Positions 1-6,139 of a stretch of 18,253 nt of DNA are shown one piece after another. Each line of letters begins with the position of its first letter. Positions within the stretch are counted from its first letter, which is position 1. A program made the position numbers and the translations under genes. This stretch comes from Paracoccaceae bacterium (GTDB lineage: Bacteria > Pseudomonadota > Alphaproteobacteria > Rhodobacterales > Rhodobacteraceae), in NCBI GenBank assembly GCA_007119835.1, contig SKOX01000238.1, positions 1-18,253 of the forward strand, given 5' to 3'. The notes under the pieces are model-generated. The model did not search any database, was not told the origin of the DNA, and saw nothing but the letters and a program-made list of their open reading frames with translations.

Positions 1-368
1 AGCCGCTGACGAGCGCGCTGATGATGGCGGCGCGCGCCGATCCGGCGGTGGAGGCTCTGCCCGAGGATGCCGGCAACGAGGCGCTGGCACTCGCCATGGC
101 TAAGGCTGTCGCGCGGCGGGCGGTGCTCGACTGGGAAGGCGTCGGCGATGCCGAGGGTCGGCCGCTGCCAGTGACGCCGGAAGGAATCGACGCCCTCCTG
201 GAGGTCTGGCCGATCTTCGAGGCCTTCCAGATCGCCTACGTCGCCAAGGGTCTGGTGCTGGAGCAGGAAAAAAACGCCTCTGCGCCCTCGCCGAATGGCA
301 CTTCGGCGGGGGCGACCGCTACTGCGAGGCCTGCCCGGCCCCGTGCCCGGACTGCCCGGGGCGGCTGA
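1..368 (+). CDS. Phage tail assembly chaperone, zero-frame product (5'-partial)
   Basis: This is the short product of a two-part tail assembly chaperone gene, the role played by gpG in lambda: it would bind the tape-measure protein and recruit major tail protein during tail assembly. The reading frame is open to the left edge (codons from position 3, ending in Leu-Thr-Ser-Ala-Leu before Met-Met at 21-26), so the true start probably lies upstream. The protein is Ala- and Glu-rich with a conserved-looking Trp-Pro-Ile-Phe-Glu-Ala stretch. After the A-run at 268-274 the zero frame becomes a low-complexity Pro/Ala/Arg tail that stops at 366-368, whereas the -1 frame continues with protein-like composition. 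Position immediately before the tape-measure gene supports the role. The function is inferred from gene order and recoding architecture, because these chaperones are poorly conserved in sequence. Confidence 0.6.
   Translation, partial: PLTSALMMAARADPAVEALPEDAGNEALALAMAKAVARRAVLDWEGVGDAEGRPLPVTPEGIDALLEVWPIFEAFQIAYVAKGLVLEQEKNASAPSPNGTSAGATATARPARPRARTARGG
269..314 (+). promoter_or_regulatory. Programmed -1 ribosomal frameshift signal (slippery heptamer plus hairpin)
   Basis: In the zero frame the codons read GAA AAA AAC, giving the canonical X_XXY_YYZ heptamer A_AAA_AAC at 269-275. After a 7-nt spacer comes a 13-bp stem: 283-295 pairs with 302-314 around the 6-nt loop 296-301, with one U-G wobble (288/309) and otherwise Watson-Crick pairs, mostly GC. 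A GGAG at 260-263 lies just upstream and could act as a stimulatory Shine-Dalgarno-like element, though it is closer than in dnaX. The -1 frame is open from here to the stop at 596-598. Slippery site, spacer, stem and downstream open frame together are the standard arrangement of tail-chaperone recoding sites. Confidence 0.85.
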
Positions 369-598
369 ACCGGCCGCTCACGAAGGAAGGCTGGCAGGCC
401 TGGGACCTCGCTCTGCGCCTCGGCGGCCAGCTGCGGGCGATCCCGGGCGCCATCCTCGGCTGGGACATGAGTGCGGCCCTCGTGCTCGCCGACGCGCTGG
501 GGGCGGACCCGGCTGCCGCGGCCGAGATCCTGCCCGCCATCGAGGCGGTGATGGTCCGCAAGCTCAACGAGCAGATCGAGGTGTCACGGGATGGCTGA
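275..598 (+). CDS. Tail assembly chaperone, -1 frame extension (GT-type domain)
   Basis: This is the C-terminal extension made only by ribosomes that slip at 269-275, equivalent to the T part of lambda gpGT. It has no start codon of its own at the junction and is open for 107 codons. It begins Arg-Leu-Cys-Ala-Leu-Ala-Glu-Trp-His-Phe, continues into a cysteine cluster (Tyr-Cys-Glu-Ala-Cys, then Cys-Pro-Asp-Cys) that could bind a metal, then Gly-Trp-Gln-Ala-Trp and an amphipathic Ala/Leu-rich region ending in Glu-Val-Ser-Arg-Asp-Gly. Its stop codon overlaps the start of the tape-measure gene (ATGGCTGA at 591-598), so the two are probably translationally coupled. The composition looks protein-like, unlike the zero-frame tail. 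The frame relationship is seen directly; the biological role is inferred from lambda-type tail modules. Confidence 0.7.
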   Translation, partial: RLCALAEWHFGGGDRYCEACPAPCPDCPGRLNRPLTKEGWQAWDLALRLGGQLRAIPGAILGWDMSAALVLADALGADPAAAAEILPAIEAVMVRKLNEQIEVSRDG

Positions 599-1073
599 GA
601 AGAGGGTGTCTGTCCGCCTCGCCGCCACCGGCGGGCGGCAGGTCCGGGCCGAGCTCGAGGGCGTCGGCGAGGCCGGGAAGCGCGGCTTTGGCCGGCTCAG
701 CCGCGAGATGGAGGAGGCGAACCGGCGGCTCGCCACCTTCGCCCGTCGCGCCAAGGTCGCCGTGGCTGCGGCCGCGAGCGCACTGGTTGCCGCCGCCGGC
801 GCGATGATCCGCTCCGGGCTGCAGGTTGTCGCCGTGGCGGGTCATGCTCAGGATAGTGGCGAGGTCACCGTCTCGCTCCTCGAGGCGCCGGTTCGGAGTG
901 TGGCGATCGGCGACACCTTCGCCATCCGCGCCGGCTGCGACAAGCGGCTGGAGACCTGCCGGGCGAAGTTCGGCAACGTCGTCAACTTCCGCGGCTTCCC
1001 GCACATCCCCGGCCAGGACGCCGTCATCCGCTACGCGAGCCGCGACGGCGGCCACGAGGGGGCGGTGCTTTGA
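591..1073 (+). pseudogene. Deletion fusion: tape-measure N-terminus joined to DUF2163 C-terminus
   Basis: This single open frame of 160 codons joins two different tail proteins. Residues 1 to about 80 match the start of lambda-family tape-measure proteins in alphaproteobacterial phages: a basic start, Gly-Gly-Arg-Gln-Val-Arg-Ala-Glu, a helical Arg/Glu-rich part, then an Ala-rich hydrophobic stretch and Ser-Gly-Leu-Gln-Val. From about residue 85 it matches the C-terminus of DUF2163 proteins (RcGTA g13 type): Ile-Gly-Asp-Thr-Phe, Ala-Gly-Cys-Asp-Lys, Thr-Cys-Arg-x-Lys-Phe-Gly-Asn and Asn-Phe-Arg-Gly-Phe-Pro-His-Ile-Pro-Gly. The join near 830-850 means that the rest of the tape measure, the gene normally in between (DUF2460) and most of DUF2163 were lost in an in-frame deletion. 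The product cannot serve as a tail ruler. Its stop overlaps the next start (TTGA at 1070-1073), as in an intact tail operon. Confidence 0.8.
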
Positions 1074-1516
1074 CAGCGGCCGATCCGGAGAGGGTGGTGG
1101 CGGCGGCGCGCGGCTGGCTCGGCACGCCTTACCACGATCAGGCGAGCGTCCGCGGTGTCGGCTGCGACTGCCTCGGGCTCGCCCGCGGCGTCTGGCGCGA
1201 GGTGGTCGGGCCCGAGCCGATGCCGATCCCCCCATACAGCCGGGACTGGGGCGAGACGGGGCCGCGTGAGGTGCTGGCTGACGGTGCGCACACCTGAATG
1301 ATCGAGGTGGCGCCCGCCGACGCCGGCCCGGGCGCGCTTCTGCTCTTCAGAATGATGCCGAGCGCCATCGCCAAGCACGTCGGCATCATGAGCGAGGTGG
1401 GCCGCTTCATCCACGCCTACGAGCGGCTCGGAGTGATCGAGGAGCCGCTGACGGCACCTTGGCGTCGGCGCATCGCCTTCGCCTTCCTGTTCCCGCGCAA
1501 GAAGGACGCCCGTTGA
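1070..1516 (+). pseudogene. Phage NlpC/P60-type cell-wall peptidase, interrupted by one stop
   Basis: This is the tail-associated peptidoglycan peptidase of the phage NlpC/P60 family (RcGTA g14 type), which would open the cell wall during DNA entry. It starts at TTG 1070 overlapping the preceding stop. Family features are Ala-Arg-Gly-Trp-Leu-Gly-Thr-Pro-Tyr near the N-terminus, the Gly-Cys-Asp-Cys-Leu-Gly-Leu motif with the catalytic Cys, and Lys-His-Val-Gly-Ile with the catalytic His in the second half. An in-frame TGA at 1295-1297 separates the halves; translation in the same frame resumes at once with ATG 1298 and runs to 1516. The two parts together have about the normal family length, so a single nonsense change explains the break. 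Restart at 1298 would give a piece without the catalytic Cys, so the gene is probably inactive. Confidence 0.8.
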
Positions 1517-1563
1517 GGGAAGGCCGCCTGTTGAGCGCGCGCTTGCCTCGCTGCGCCTCTCGG

Positions 1564-1869
1564 TCAGCCCCGCAGTTCGCGCACGTTGGCTGCCGTCCGA
1601 GTGCCGTAGGGCTCGAGTGCCGCAGTTGCGACCCCGACCGGATTTTCGCCCTTCACCGTTGCGGCGATCGCTTCCCTGGCAGCTTCCGCGAAGGTCGTCG
1701 CCTTCTCCACCACCATGTTCACCGCGGCGGGCGTGCTCATTGATCCACTCACCATCATCAGCGAGCGCCGGAAGATCACTTCTCCGGCCGCGATCGCCAT
1801 CGTCTGGTATGCCGTGGCGAACTGCATCATCGGTTGCATGCCGTTCGAAATGATACTGAAGTTAAACAT
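1564..1869 (-). CDS. Small phasin-like / PHA-granule-associated protein
   Basis: This gene encodes a 101-residue protein starting at ATG 1869, with GAGAGG about 7 nt upstream; a GTG at 1899 is an upstream alternative but lies in the terminator. It begins Met-Phe-Asn-Phe-Ser-Ile-Ile-Ser and is rich in Met, Ala and hydrophobic residues, with a helical Met-Ala-Ile-Ala-Ala-Gly-Glu-Val-Ile-Phe-Arg-Arg segment and a Val-Val-Glu-Lys-Ala-Thr-Thr-Phe-Ala-Glu-Ala segment. It resembles small amphipathic proteins often seen beside phasins in alphaproteobacteria, and its position next to a true phasin supports a role at the PHA granule surface. No catalytic motif is visible. It is separated from the upstream phasin by a strong terminator, so it probably has its own promoter or depends on read-through. 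Family assignment is by context and composition only. Confidence 0.5.
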   Translation of the reverse strand: MFNFSIISNGMQPMMQFATAYQTMAIAAGEVIFRRSLMMVSGSMSTPAAVNMVVEKATTFAEAAREAIAATVKGENPVGVATAALEPYGTRTAANVRELRG

Positions 1870-1897
1870 GTAGGCCTCTCGCTTAAGCTTGCGGCAC

Positions 1898-1922
1898 AAA
1901 AAAGAGGGCCGAAGCCCTCTTT
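1898..1922 (-). terminator. Rho-independent terminator after the phasin gene
   Basis: On the minus strand a perfect 9-bp stem (AAAGAGGGC / GCCCTCTTT) encloses a TTCG tetraloop and is followed by a T-run. It lies 18 nt beyond the phasin stop codon, where a transcript terminator is expected. The A-run before the stem on the plus strand reflects the same T-run. Confidence 0.9.
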
Positions 1923-1940
1923 CTTTCCCTCGCCGATCGA

Positions 1941-2519
1941 TTATCGGCCGATGTTCTTCATTTCCTCGGTGGCCGCGGAAAAGCGCTCCCCGAGCGGCGC
2001 GGCGATTTCCTTCGCTGCCGAAGTGTAGATCGCGCTCATCTTGACCGCCTGCTGCGCCCAGCCCTCGAAGGCATGCTGCGCGAACGAGGTCTGCTTCTCG
2101 ACCAGCTCCGCCATCGTCTTCGCGGTTGAGATATCCTGACCGGCGGCTACGCGGTCCTCGTAGGACTTCTTCGTATAGGCCGCGAACTCGCTGCCGATGC
2201 TCTCGAGCGCCTTCGCCGAGATCTCCGAAGAGCGTGCGAACGCCTCCAGGTTATGCTGGTTGAAGGAGCTCAGACCCTGCAGGCGGTGGGAGAACTTCTC
2301 CATATTGTCGCCCATCGACTTCTGCGCATCCGCTGTCATGCTGGAGGCCCTCGCGCTGGCTTCCTTGAACCCGACTACCGTCCGTTCGGCCACCTCGCTG
2401 CCGGCGTCCGCCGCCAGGTTCTTAGTATCCGCAGCAGCGTTATTCGCCGCATGCTTGGCATCATCGGTCGCGTACTTGGCTTCGTCGGCGGTTTGGCGTG
2501 CGGCGGCTTGCTTGGTCAT
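1941..2519 (-). CDS. Phasin family protein
   Basis: Phasins coat intracellular polyhydroxyalkanoate granules and control their size and number. This 192-residue protein has the phasin-type pattern: an Ala/Asp/Lys-rich N-terminal third (residues 1-45) low in hydrophobics, then a long helical region with Asn-Gln-His-Asn-Leu-Glu-Ala-Phe-Ala-Arg-Ser-Ser-Glu (about 87-99), Glu-Leu-Val-Glu-Lys-Gln-Thr-Ser-Phe (about 138-146) and a C-terminal Ala-Pro-Leu-Gly-Glu-Arg-Phe. There is no signal peptide, as expected for a cytoplasmic granule protein. The start at 2519 has only a weak GGA upstream. A PhaR-type operator lies 75-85 nt before the start and a strong terminator follows the stop, so it is a monocistronic unit. 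It is divergent from the exported PHB depolymerase. PF09361 (Phasin_2) is the most likely family. Confidence 0.85.
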   Translation of the reverse strand: MTKQAAARQTADEAKYATDDAKHAANNAAADTKNLAADAGSEVAERTVVGFKEASARASSMTADAQKSMGDNMEKFSHRLQGLSSFNQHNLEAFARSSEISAKALESIGSEFAAYTKKSYEDRVAAGQDISTAKTMAELVEKQTSFAQHAFEGWAQQAVKMSAIYTSAAKEIAAPLGERFSAATEEMKNIGR

Positions 2520-2570
2520 CGGGATGCTCCATAGGTTGCGGCGTTGTTATCATTAGAAGTGGCGACGATG

Positions 2571-2604
2571 CTGCGCCGCATCAAGGGTTGATGCTGCATC
2601 GCAG
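2571..2604 (-). promoter_or_regulatory. PhaR-type operator upstream of the phasin gene
   Basis: CTGCATCGCAG at 2594-2604 is a perfect CTGC-N3-GCAG inverted repeat, extended to TGCTGC-N3-GCAGCA. A second near-perfect copy, CTGCGCCGCAT, lies at 2571-2581. CTGC-N3/4-GCAG is the reported site for PhaR in Paracoccus and Rhodobacter, which represses phasin genes until PHA granules titrate it. The perfect site is 75-85 nt upstream of the phasin start, close to the spacing reported in Rhodobacter. PhaR itself is not in this window. Confidence 0.65.
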
Positions 2605-2733
2605 CAAACGAAACCGGCGCAAGCTCCGGGCGACCGTCCGAGAGCGACGCAGCGCGCGGAACGTGCCATCCCGCTGTCGGCTGAAGCGGGGACGGTGTAC
2701 CGTCAGTCATGACGGGCAGCGCACGAGGCGAGA

Positions 2734-3888
2734 ATGCGTTTGATAGACCTGCTTCACATTTCGCTCGCAGCTCTGCTGCTCGGCGCCGTCCCGTCGCTGG
2801 CTCACCACGACGACATCCCTGATCCGCCGCCCCTCTCGGTCTCGGAGCCCTTGCCGACGGACCTTCGGCTCGACCCCGCGTCGGTTACGGTCTCCGGCCT
2901 CTCGTCCGGCGGGTTCTTTGCCCATCAGTTTCACGTGGCCTTCTCGGGAACCGTGACGGGTGCGGCCATCCTCGCCGGCGGGCCGTATGGCTGCGTGGAG
3001 GTCATCGACAACCCGTTCTGGCAGTACCGAAAGCTGGGTCGAGTCTCCGCGGCGGTGGTTGCCTGCACGCATTACTTTGGACGCCGGTTCTGGGGCCTGC
3101 GACCCGATCCTCCGCGCGCCGAGGAGGCCCGGCAGCTGATCGGTGTCGCACACCGCGCCGGCGAGATCGACGATCCCGCGCACCTGGCGGGCGATCGGGT
3201 GTGGCTGTTTCGCGGCGAGCTTGACGAGGTGGTTCCGGCCGCGGTCGCCGATGCCCTTGCCGATCTCTATCGCCTTCTCGACGTCGACGGCGAAGCCCTG
3301 CACGTGGAGCCCGGAGATCCGGAGCGCCCGGCCAACCATGGCATCCCGGTGGAGAGCTTCGCCGGCGAGAGCCGGTTCCCGCGGCGCGACTGCGCCGAGC
3401 ACGCGCTGCCCTTCGTGATCGAGTGCGGGTACGACGCCGCCGAGTTGCTGCTCCGGCACCTCTATCCTGACGGCTTCCTTCCGGAGCCGGTCGACCTGCA
3501 CGGCGCGGGCAGCCTGCAAGCCTTCGACCAGACCGGGTTCTTCCAGCCCTCGGAGACGGCCGGCCTCAGCGGCGTCGGCTACATCTATGTCCCCGACACC
3601 TGCCGGTCCGAGGCGTGCCGCCTGCACGTTGCCTTCCATGGCTGCCGGCAGCATGCGGATGCGCAGGGGGACGATCGGATCCACGACGATTTCATCCGGC
3701 ACGCCGGCTACAACCGCTGGGCAGCCGCGAACCGGATCGTCGTCCTTTACCCACAGGCGACCGAGGCGGCAGGCAATCCGCGAGCGTGCTGGGACTTCTG
3801 GGGCTACAGCGGCGAAGGATGGCGGACGCGCGATGGGGTCCAGATGCGCGCCGTGGGCTCCATGGTCGAGCGCCTGATCGACAGGTAG
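2734..3888 (+). CDS. Exported PHB depolymerase-type esterase
   Basis: This gene encodes a 384-residue alpha/beta-hydrolase of the poly(3-hydroxybutyrate) depolymerase family, which hydrolyses the polyester or its oligomers. A signal peptide is seen at residues 1-23 (hydrophobic Leu-Ala-Ala-Leu-Leu-Leu core, cleavage after Ser-Leu-Ala), so the enzyme acts outside the cytoplasm. The lipase box Gly-Leu-Ser-Ser-Gly is at 55-59 with the nucleophile Ser57. Gly-Glu-Leu-Asp (Asp164) and Asn-His-Gly (His202) are candidates for the rest of the triad. Phe-His-Gly-Cys-Arg-Gln-His at 301-307 is the likely oxyanion-hole segment; its place after the lipase box is the type II catalytic-domain order. Cys pairs could form disulfides. 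No substrate-binding or linker domain follows. GAGGCGAG precedes the ATG. It is divergent from the phasin; since granules are cytoplasmic, its substrate is probably external or periplasmic polymer. Confidence 0.82.
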   Translation: MRLIDLLHISLAALLLGAVPSLAHHDDIPDPPPLSVSEPLPTDLRLDPASVTVSGLSSGGFFAHQFHVAFSGTVTGAAILAGGPYGCVEVIDNPFWQYRKLGRVSAAVVACTHYFGRRFWGLRPDPPRAEEARQLIGVAHRAGEIDDPAHLAGDRVWLFRGELDEVVPAAVADALADLYRLLDVDGEALHVEPGDPERPANHGIPVESFAGESRFPRRDCAEHALPFVIECGYDAAELLLRHLYPDGFLPEPVDLHGAGSLQAFDQTGFFQPSETAGLSGVGYIYVPDTCRSEACRLHVAFHGCRQHADAQGDDRIHDDFIRHAGYNRWAAANRIVVLYPQATEAAGNPRACWDFWGYSGEGWRTRDGVQMRAVGSMVERLIDR

Positions 3889-4049
3889 CCATCTTCTGCT
3901 CAAGCACCGGCACGCCGCTGCTTCTCCCTCGCCAAAGGACCCCCCTTCAGCCGCCCTCGATCAGCATCACCGTCGGCGGCAGCCCGTCGAGGATCGACGC
4001 AACAGCCTCCGCCGCAAGCAACTTGACCCTCCAAACCTGGGGCTTTCAG
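3889..4049 (+). other. 161-bp junction between the PHA module and the phage host-specificity gene
   Basis: I see no gene, tRNA or clear terminator here. The sequence ends with CTGGGGCTTTCAG immediately before the host-specificity start, where GGGG may serve as a weak ribosome binding site. This is the presumed right border of whatever separated the phage peptidase gene from its usual neighbour. No obvious direct repeat with the left border near 1517-1563 was found by eye. Confidence 0.4.
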
Positions 4050-4882
4050 ATGGCCACGCTCGTCCTCGGCGCTGCCGGTGCCGCCCCTGGCGGCAGCATC
4101 GGCGGCTCGATCCTCGGCGTCTCCGCCGCCACCATCGGCGGCATGATCGGCTCGAGCGTCGGTGCCGTCGTCGACAGCTGGATCGTCTCCTCGCTCGCGC
4201 CGGGACAGCGGTTCGAGGGAACGCGGCTCGACTCTCTGCGCGCATCACCTCGTCGACCGAGGGCGCCGTGATCCCGCGACTCTACGGCCGCATGCGCATC
4301 GGCGGCAACATCATCTGGGCGACCGACTTCCGCGAGGAGACCAGGACGACCCGCAAGGGCGGCGGCCCGAGCGTCCGGACGACCGAGTACCTCTACCACG
4401 CCTCCTTCGCCGTCGCGCTCTGCGAAGGCCCGGTTACCGGCATCGGCCGCGTCTGGGCCGATGGCAAGCCCATGGACCTCGAGGGCGTCACCTGGCGCTG
4501 GTATCCCGGCGACGAGGCGCAGGGAGCCGATCCGTTCATCGCGGCGAAGATGGGCGCGGGCGCGACGCCCGCCTACCGCGGCACGGCCTACGACGTCTTC
4601 GAGGAACTGCCGCTCGATCGCTACGGCAACCGGCTGCCGCAGGTCTCGTTCGAGGTGTTCCGCCCGCTCGCCGATCCCGACACCGCCGAGGGGCTGACGC
4701 GGGCGGTGACCCTGATCCCGGCGTCGGGCGAGTTCACCTACGCGACGCAGCCGATCCGCAAGAACGTCGGCGGTGGTGCGACGGCGGCCGAGAACCTCAA
4801 CGCGCTCGGCCAGACGCCGGACATCCCTGCGCAAGCCGGCGCCCCGGTTGAGCGTGACACCCCGACGGAGACCGCAGAATGA
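4050..4882 (+). pseudogene. Phage host-specificity / baseplate hub protein (GTA g15-type), 5' fragment, frameshifted
   Basis: This is the start of the large tail-tip protein that follows the NlpC/P60 gene in GTA-like phages and determines receptor contact. The first part, from ATG 4050, has the typical Gly/Ala-rich opening (Leu-Gly-Ala-Ala-Gly, Ile-Gly-Gly-Ser-Ile, Gly-Val-Ser-Ala-Ala). A frame change near 4237-4241, where GC has been added in a CGCGCGC tract, moves the reading frame: restoring it gives Ser-Leu-Arg-Ile-Thr-Ser-Ser-Thr-Glu-Gly-Ala-Val-Ile-Pro-Arg-Leu-Tyr-Gly-Arg. The second part then reads Ile-Trp-Ala-Thr, Val-Ala-Leu-Cys-Glu-Gly-Pro and Arg-Val-Trp-Ala-Asp-Gly-Lys, all family hallmarks. 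Similarity stops near 4824; the rest of a protein normally over 1000 residues long is absent. The remaining codons to 4882 look like unrelated sequence. Confidence 0.8.
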
Positions 4883-4968
4883 TCCCCGATCCCACACCGG
4901 GTTGCCCACAGGCCCCTCCCATGGACAACCCTCCGCACCCATCCCGCCCTTGACCGAGAGCCCAAGGT
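4883..4968. other. Spacer between phage remnant and LysR gene
   Basis: No gene or RNA is recognised in this short stretch. Together with the end of the previous frame it forms the break point where the host-specificity gene was lost. Confidence 0.4.
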
Positions 4969-6026
4969 TCAACCATGAAGACCTTGCCTCAGGCCGATAC
5001 CGCCGACCGGTCGGATGTCCGTGGAACAGCTGGTCGGATGTTGCTGGAATGAGCGGTCGGATGCCGTGGAATGCGCAGGCAAAAGCAGGGCATCTCCGGA
5101 AAGCTTCGCTTCAGCTTCGTCTTGCAGGCGCCGATAGGCTTCGATCACGATGGACCGGATCCAGACACCGCCGGCGTCACTGGCAAGCCGTGAACTCCAG
5201 AAGAAGCGGACGAGAACCGGGCCGAGGTCGACCGGCGGCTTCAGTGCACGAAGCCCGAATGCCTCCATGTCCCACGCCAGCAGCATTGCCGGAAAGGTGG
5301 CGAGGAAGTCCGATTTCGCGAGCAGGGACGCAACACCCGCCGAGTCCCCGATCATCGCGCTCACACGTCGCGCCCCGGCGTCGCCCTGCGGGGAGACCGG
5401 AAACGGGCTCCGCATCGACCGGGTGACGTTCACCATGACGTGCGGATAACGGCACCAGGCCCGGGTCCCCCAGTCCGAGCAGGCCGGATGATCTTTCCGC
5501 GCGAAGGTCACCCATGTGAACGGCTCCATCACCTGACTTTCGAGCCCATCTGGCAGTCGCGGCTCGCCGCCGAGGTGCGCGAGATCGATCAGGCCCTCGC
5601 TCAACGCGGCATAGACGTCGTGATGCGCCGGGAGCCATTCGATCTTCACGTTGGGCGCCTCTGCCTCGACGCGGGCCGAAACCTCGGCGATGACCCGCGT
5701 GAGCGTCGGCATTGCGATCCGGAAGACGCGGTCGCTCGTTGCCGGGTCGAACAGGCTTCGCGGTGCGATGACCCGGCGGATGCTCCGCAGGATCGGGCGC
5801 ACATCCTCGATGACCATCTCGGCAAAGGGGCTCGGCTGCATCTTTCCACCCACCCGGACGAGCAGCGGATCGCCGAGCTGGCCCCGGAGCCGGGAGAGCG
5901 AGTGGCTCACAGCCGACTGGGTTCGGCCGATCTTCTCGGCGGTGGCGGTGACGCTCCGGGTTTCCATCAGCACCTCGAAGACCACGAGGAGATTGAGGTC
6001 GACGCGTGCAGATCGATTTCATTCAT
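4969..6026 (-). pseudogene. LysR-family transcriptional regulator, 5' frameshift and altered C-terminus
   Basis: This is a LysR-type activator/repressor. The helix-turn-helix is clear: Ser-Val-Thr-Ala-Thr-Ala-Glu-Lys-Ile-Gly-Arg-Thr-Gln-Ser-Ala-Val-Ser-His, followed by an effector-binding domain with Phe-Arg-Ile-Ala-Met and Gly-Leu-Ile-Asp-Leu-Ala. In the main frame the only start is GTG 5985, which would drop part of the first helix. Just upstream the frame reads Val-Asp-Leu-Asn-Leu-Leu-Val without any start codon; ATG 6026 encodes Met-Asn-Glu-Ile-Asp-Leu-His-Ala and would join it if one G were restored near 6003-6005, so a one-base deletion is likely. The last ~35 residues are encoded by the IS21-like repeats at 5009-5077, so the native C-terminus is replaced. 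It is divergent from the sulfotransferase gene, its likely target. An assembly error at the deletion cannot be excluded. Confidence 0.75.
5009..5077 (-). repeat. Three tandem ~23-bp repeats, putative IS21-family terminus
   Basis: Three copies of a unit beginning GGTCGGATG and containing TGGAA start at 5009, 5032 and 5055, a 23-bp period. Multiple internal repeats at the ends are a property of IS21-family elements, whose tips are 5'-TG...CA-3'. Here the outermost unit ends in TGGAATGCGCA at 5077, consistent with the CA tip. The 25 bp at 5053-5077 recur exactly and inverted at 6875-6899. No IS body remains attached. IS21 assignment is inferred from this layout. Confidence 0.6.
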
Positions 6027-6097
6027 GGCGCATGAAATCGTTTCGTTCGACAAAACCGTCCATTTGAAGCCATCCTCACTCATCAAGGACCGTAACG

Positions 6098-6115
6098 GCG
6101 ATCGCGATAGATCGC
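6098..6115. promoter_or_regulatory. Inverted repeat in the LysR-sulfotransferase intergenic region
   Basis: GCGATC and GATCGC flank a 6-nt spacer, giving an 18-bp dyad 25 nt before the sulfotransferase start. This size and place suit a LysR-type binding site, or part of one, overlapping the target promoter. It is a short repeat and could be chance. Confidence 0.35.
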
Positions 6116-6139
6116 ATTCATAAAGGAGATCAGGGGGTC

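Noticed and set aside
1295..1297. TGA in the NlpC/P60 gene as a selenocysteine or read-through codon
   Set aside because: The site is not at the catalytic Cys, no SECIS-like hairpin follows, and neighbouring genes of the module are also broken, so simple nonsense decay is more likely.
2707..3903. A 398-codon open frame on the minus strand
   Set aside because: It mirrors the PHB depolymerase gene, which has a signal peptide, lipase box and ribosome site; the antisense frame has no recognisable motif.
4824..4882. Possible repeat family at the end of the host-specificity fragment (Ile-Pro-Ala-Gln-Ala-Gly coding sequence)
   Set aside because: It resembles dispersed intergenic repeats of some bacteria, but there is only one copy in the window, so it cannot be supported.
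4046..4972. A 308-codon minus-strand open frame over the host-specificity gene
   Set aside because: It is antisense to clear phage homology; composition is Arg/Ala/Gly-rich with no domain.
5009..5077. A short CRISPR array
   Set aside because: Three units of about 23 bp repeat with no unique spacers between them; the units are contiguous and diverged, as in transposon ends.
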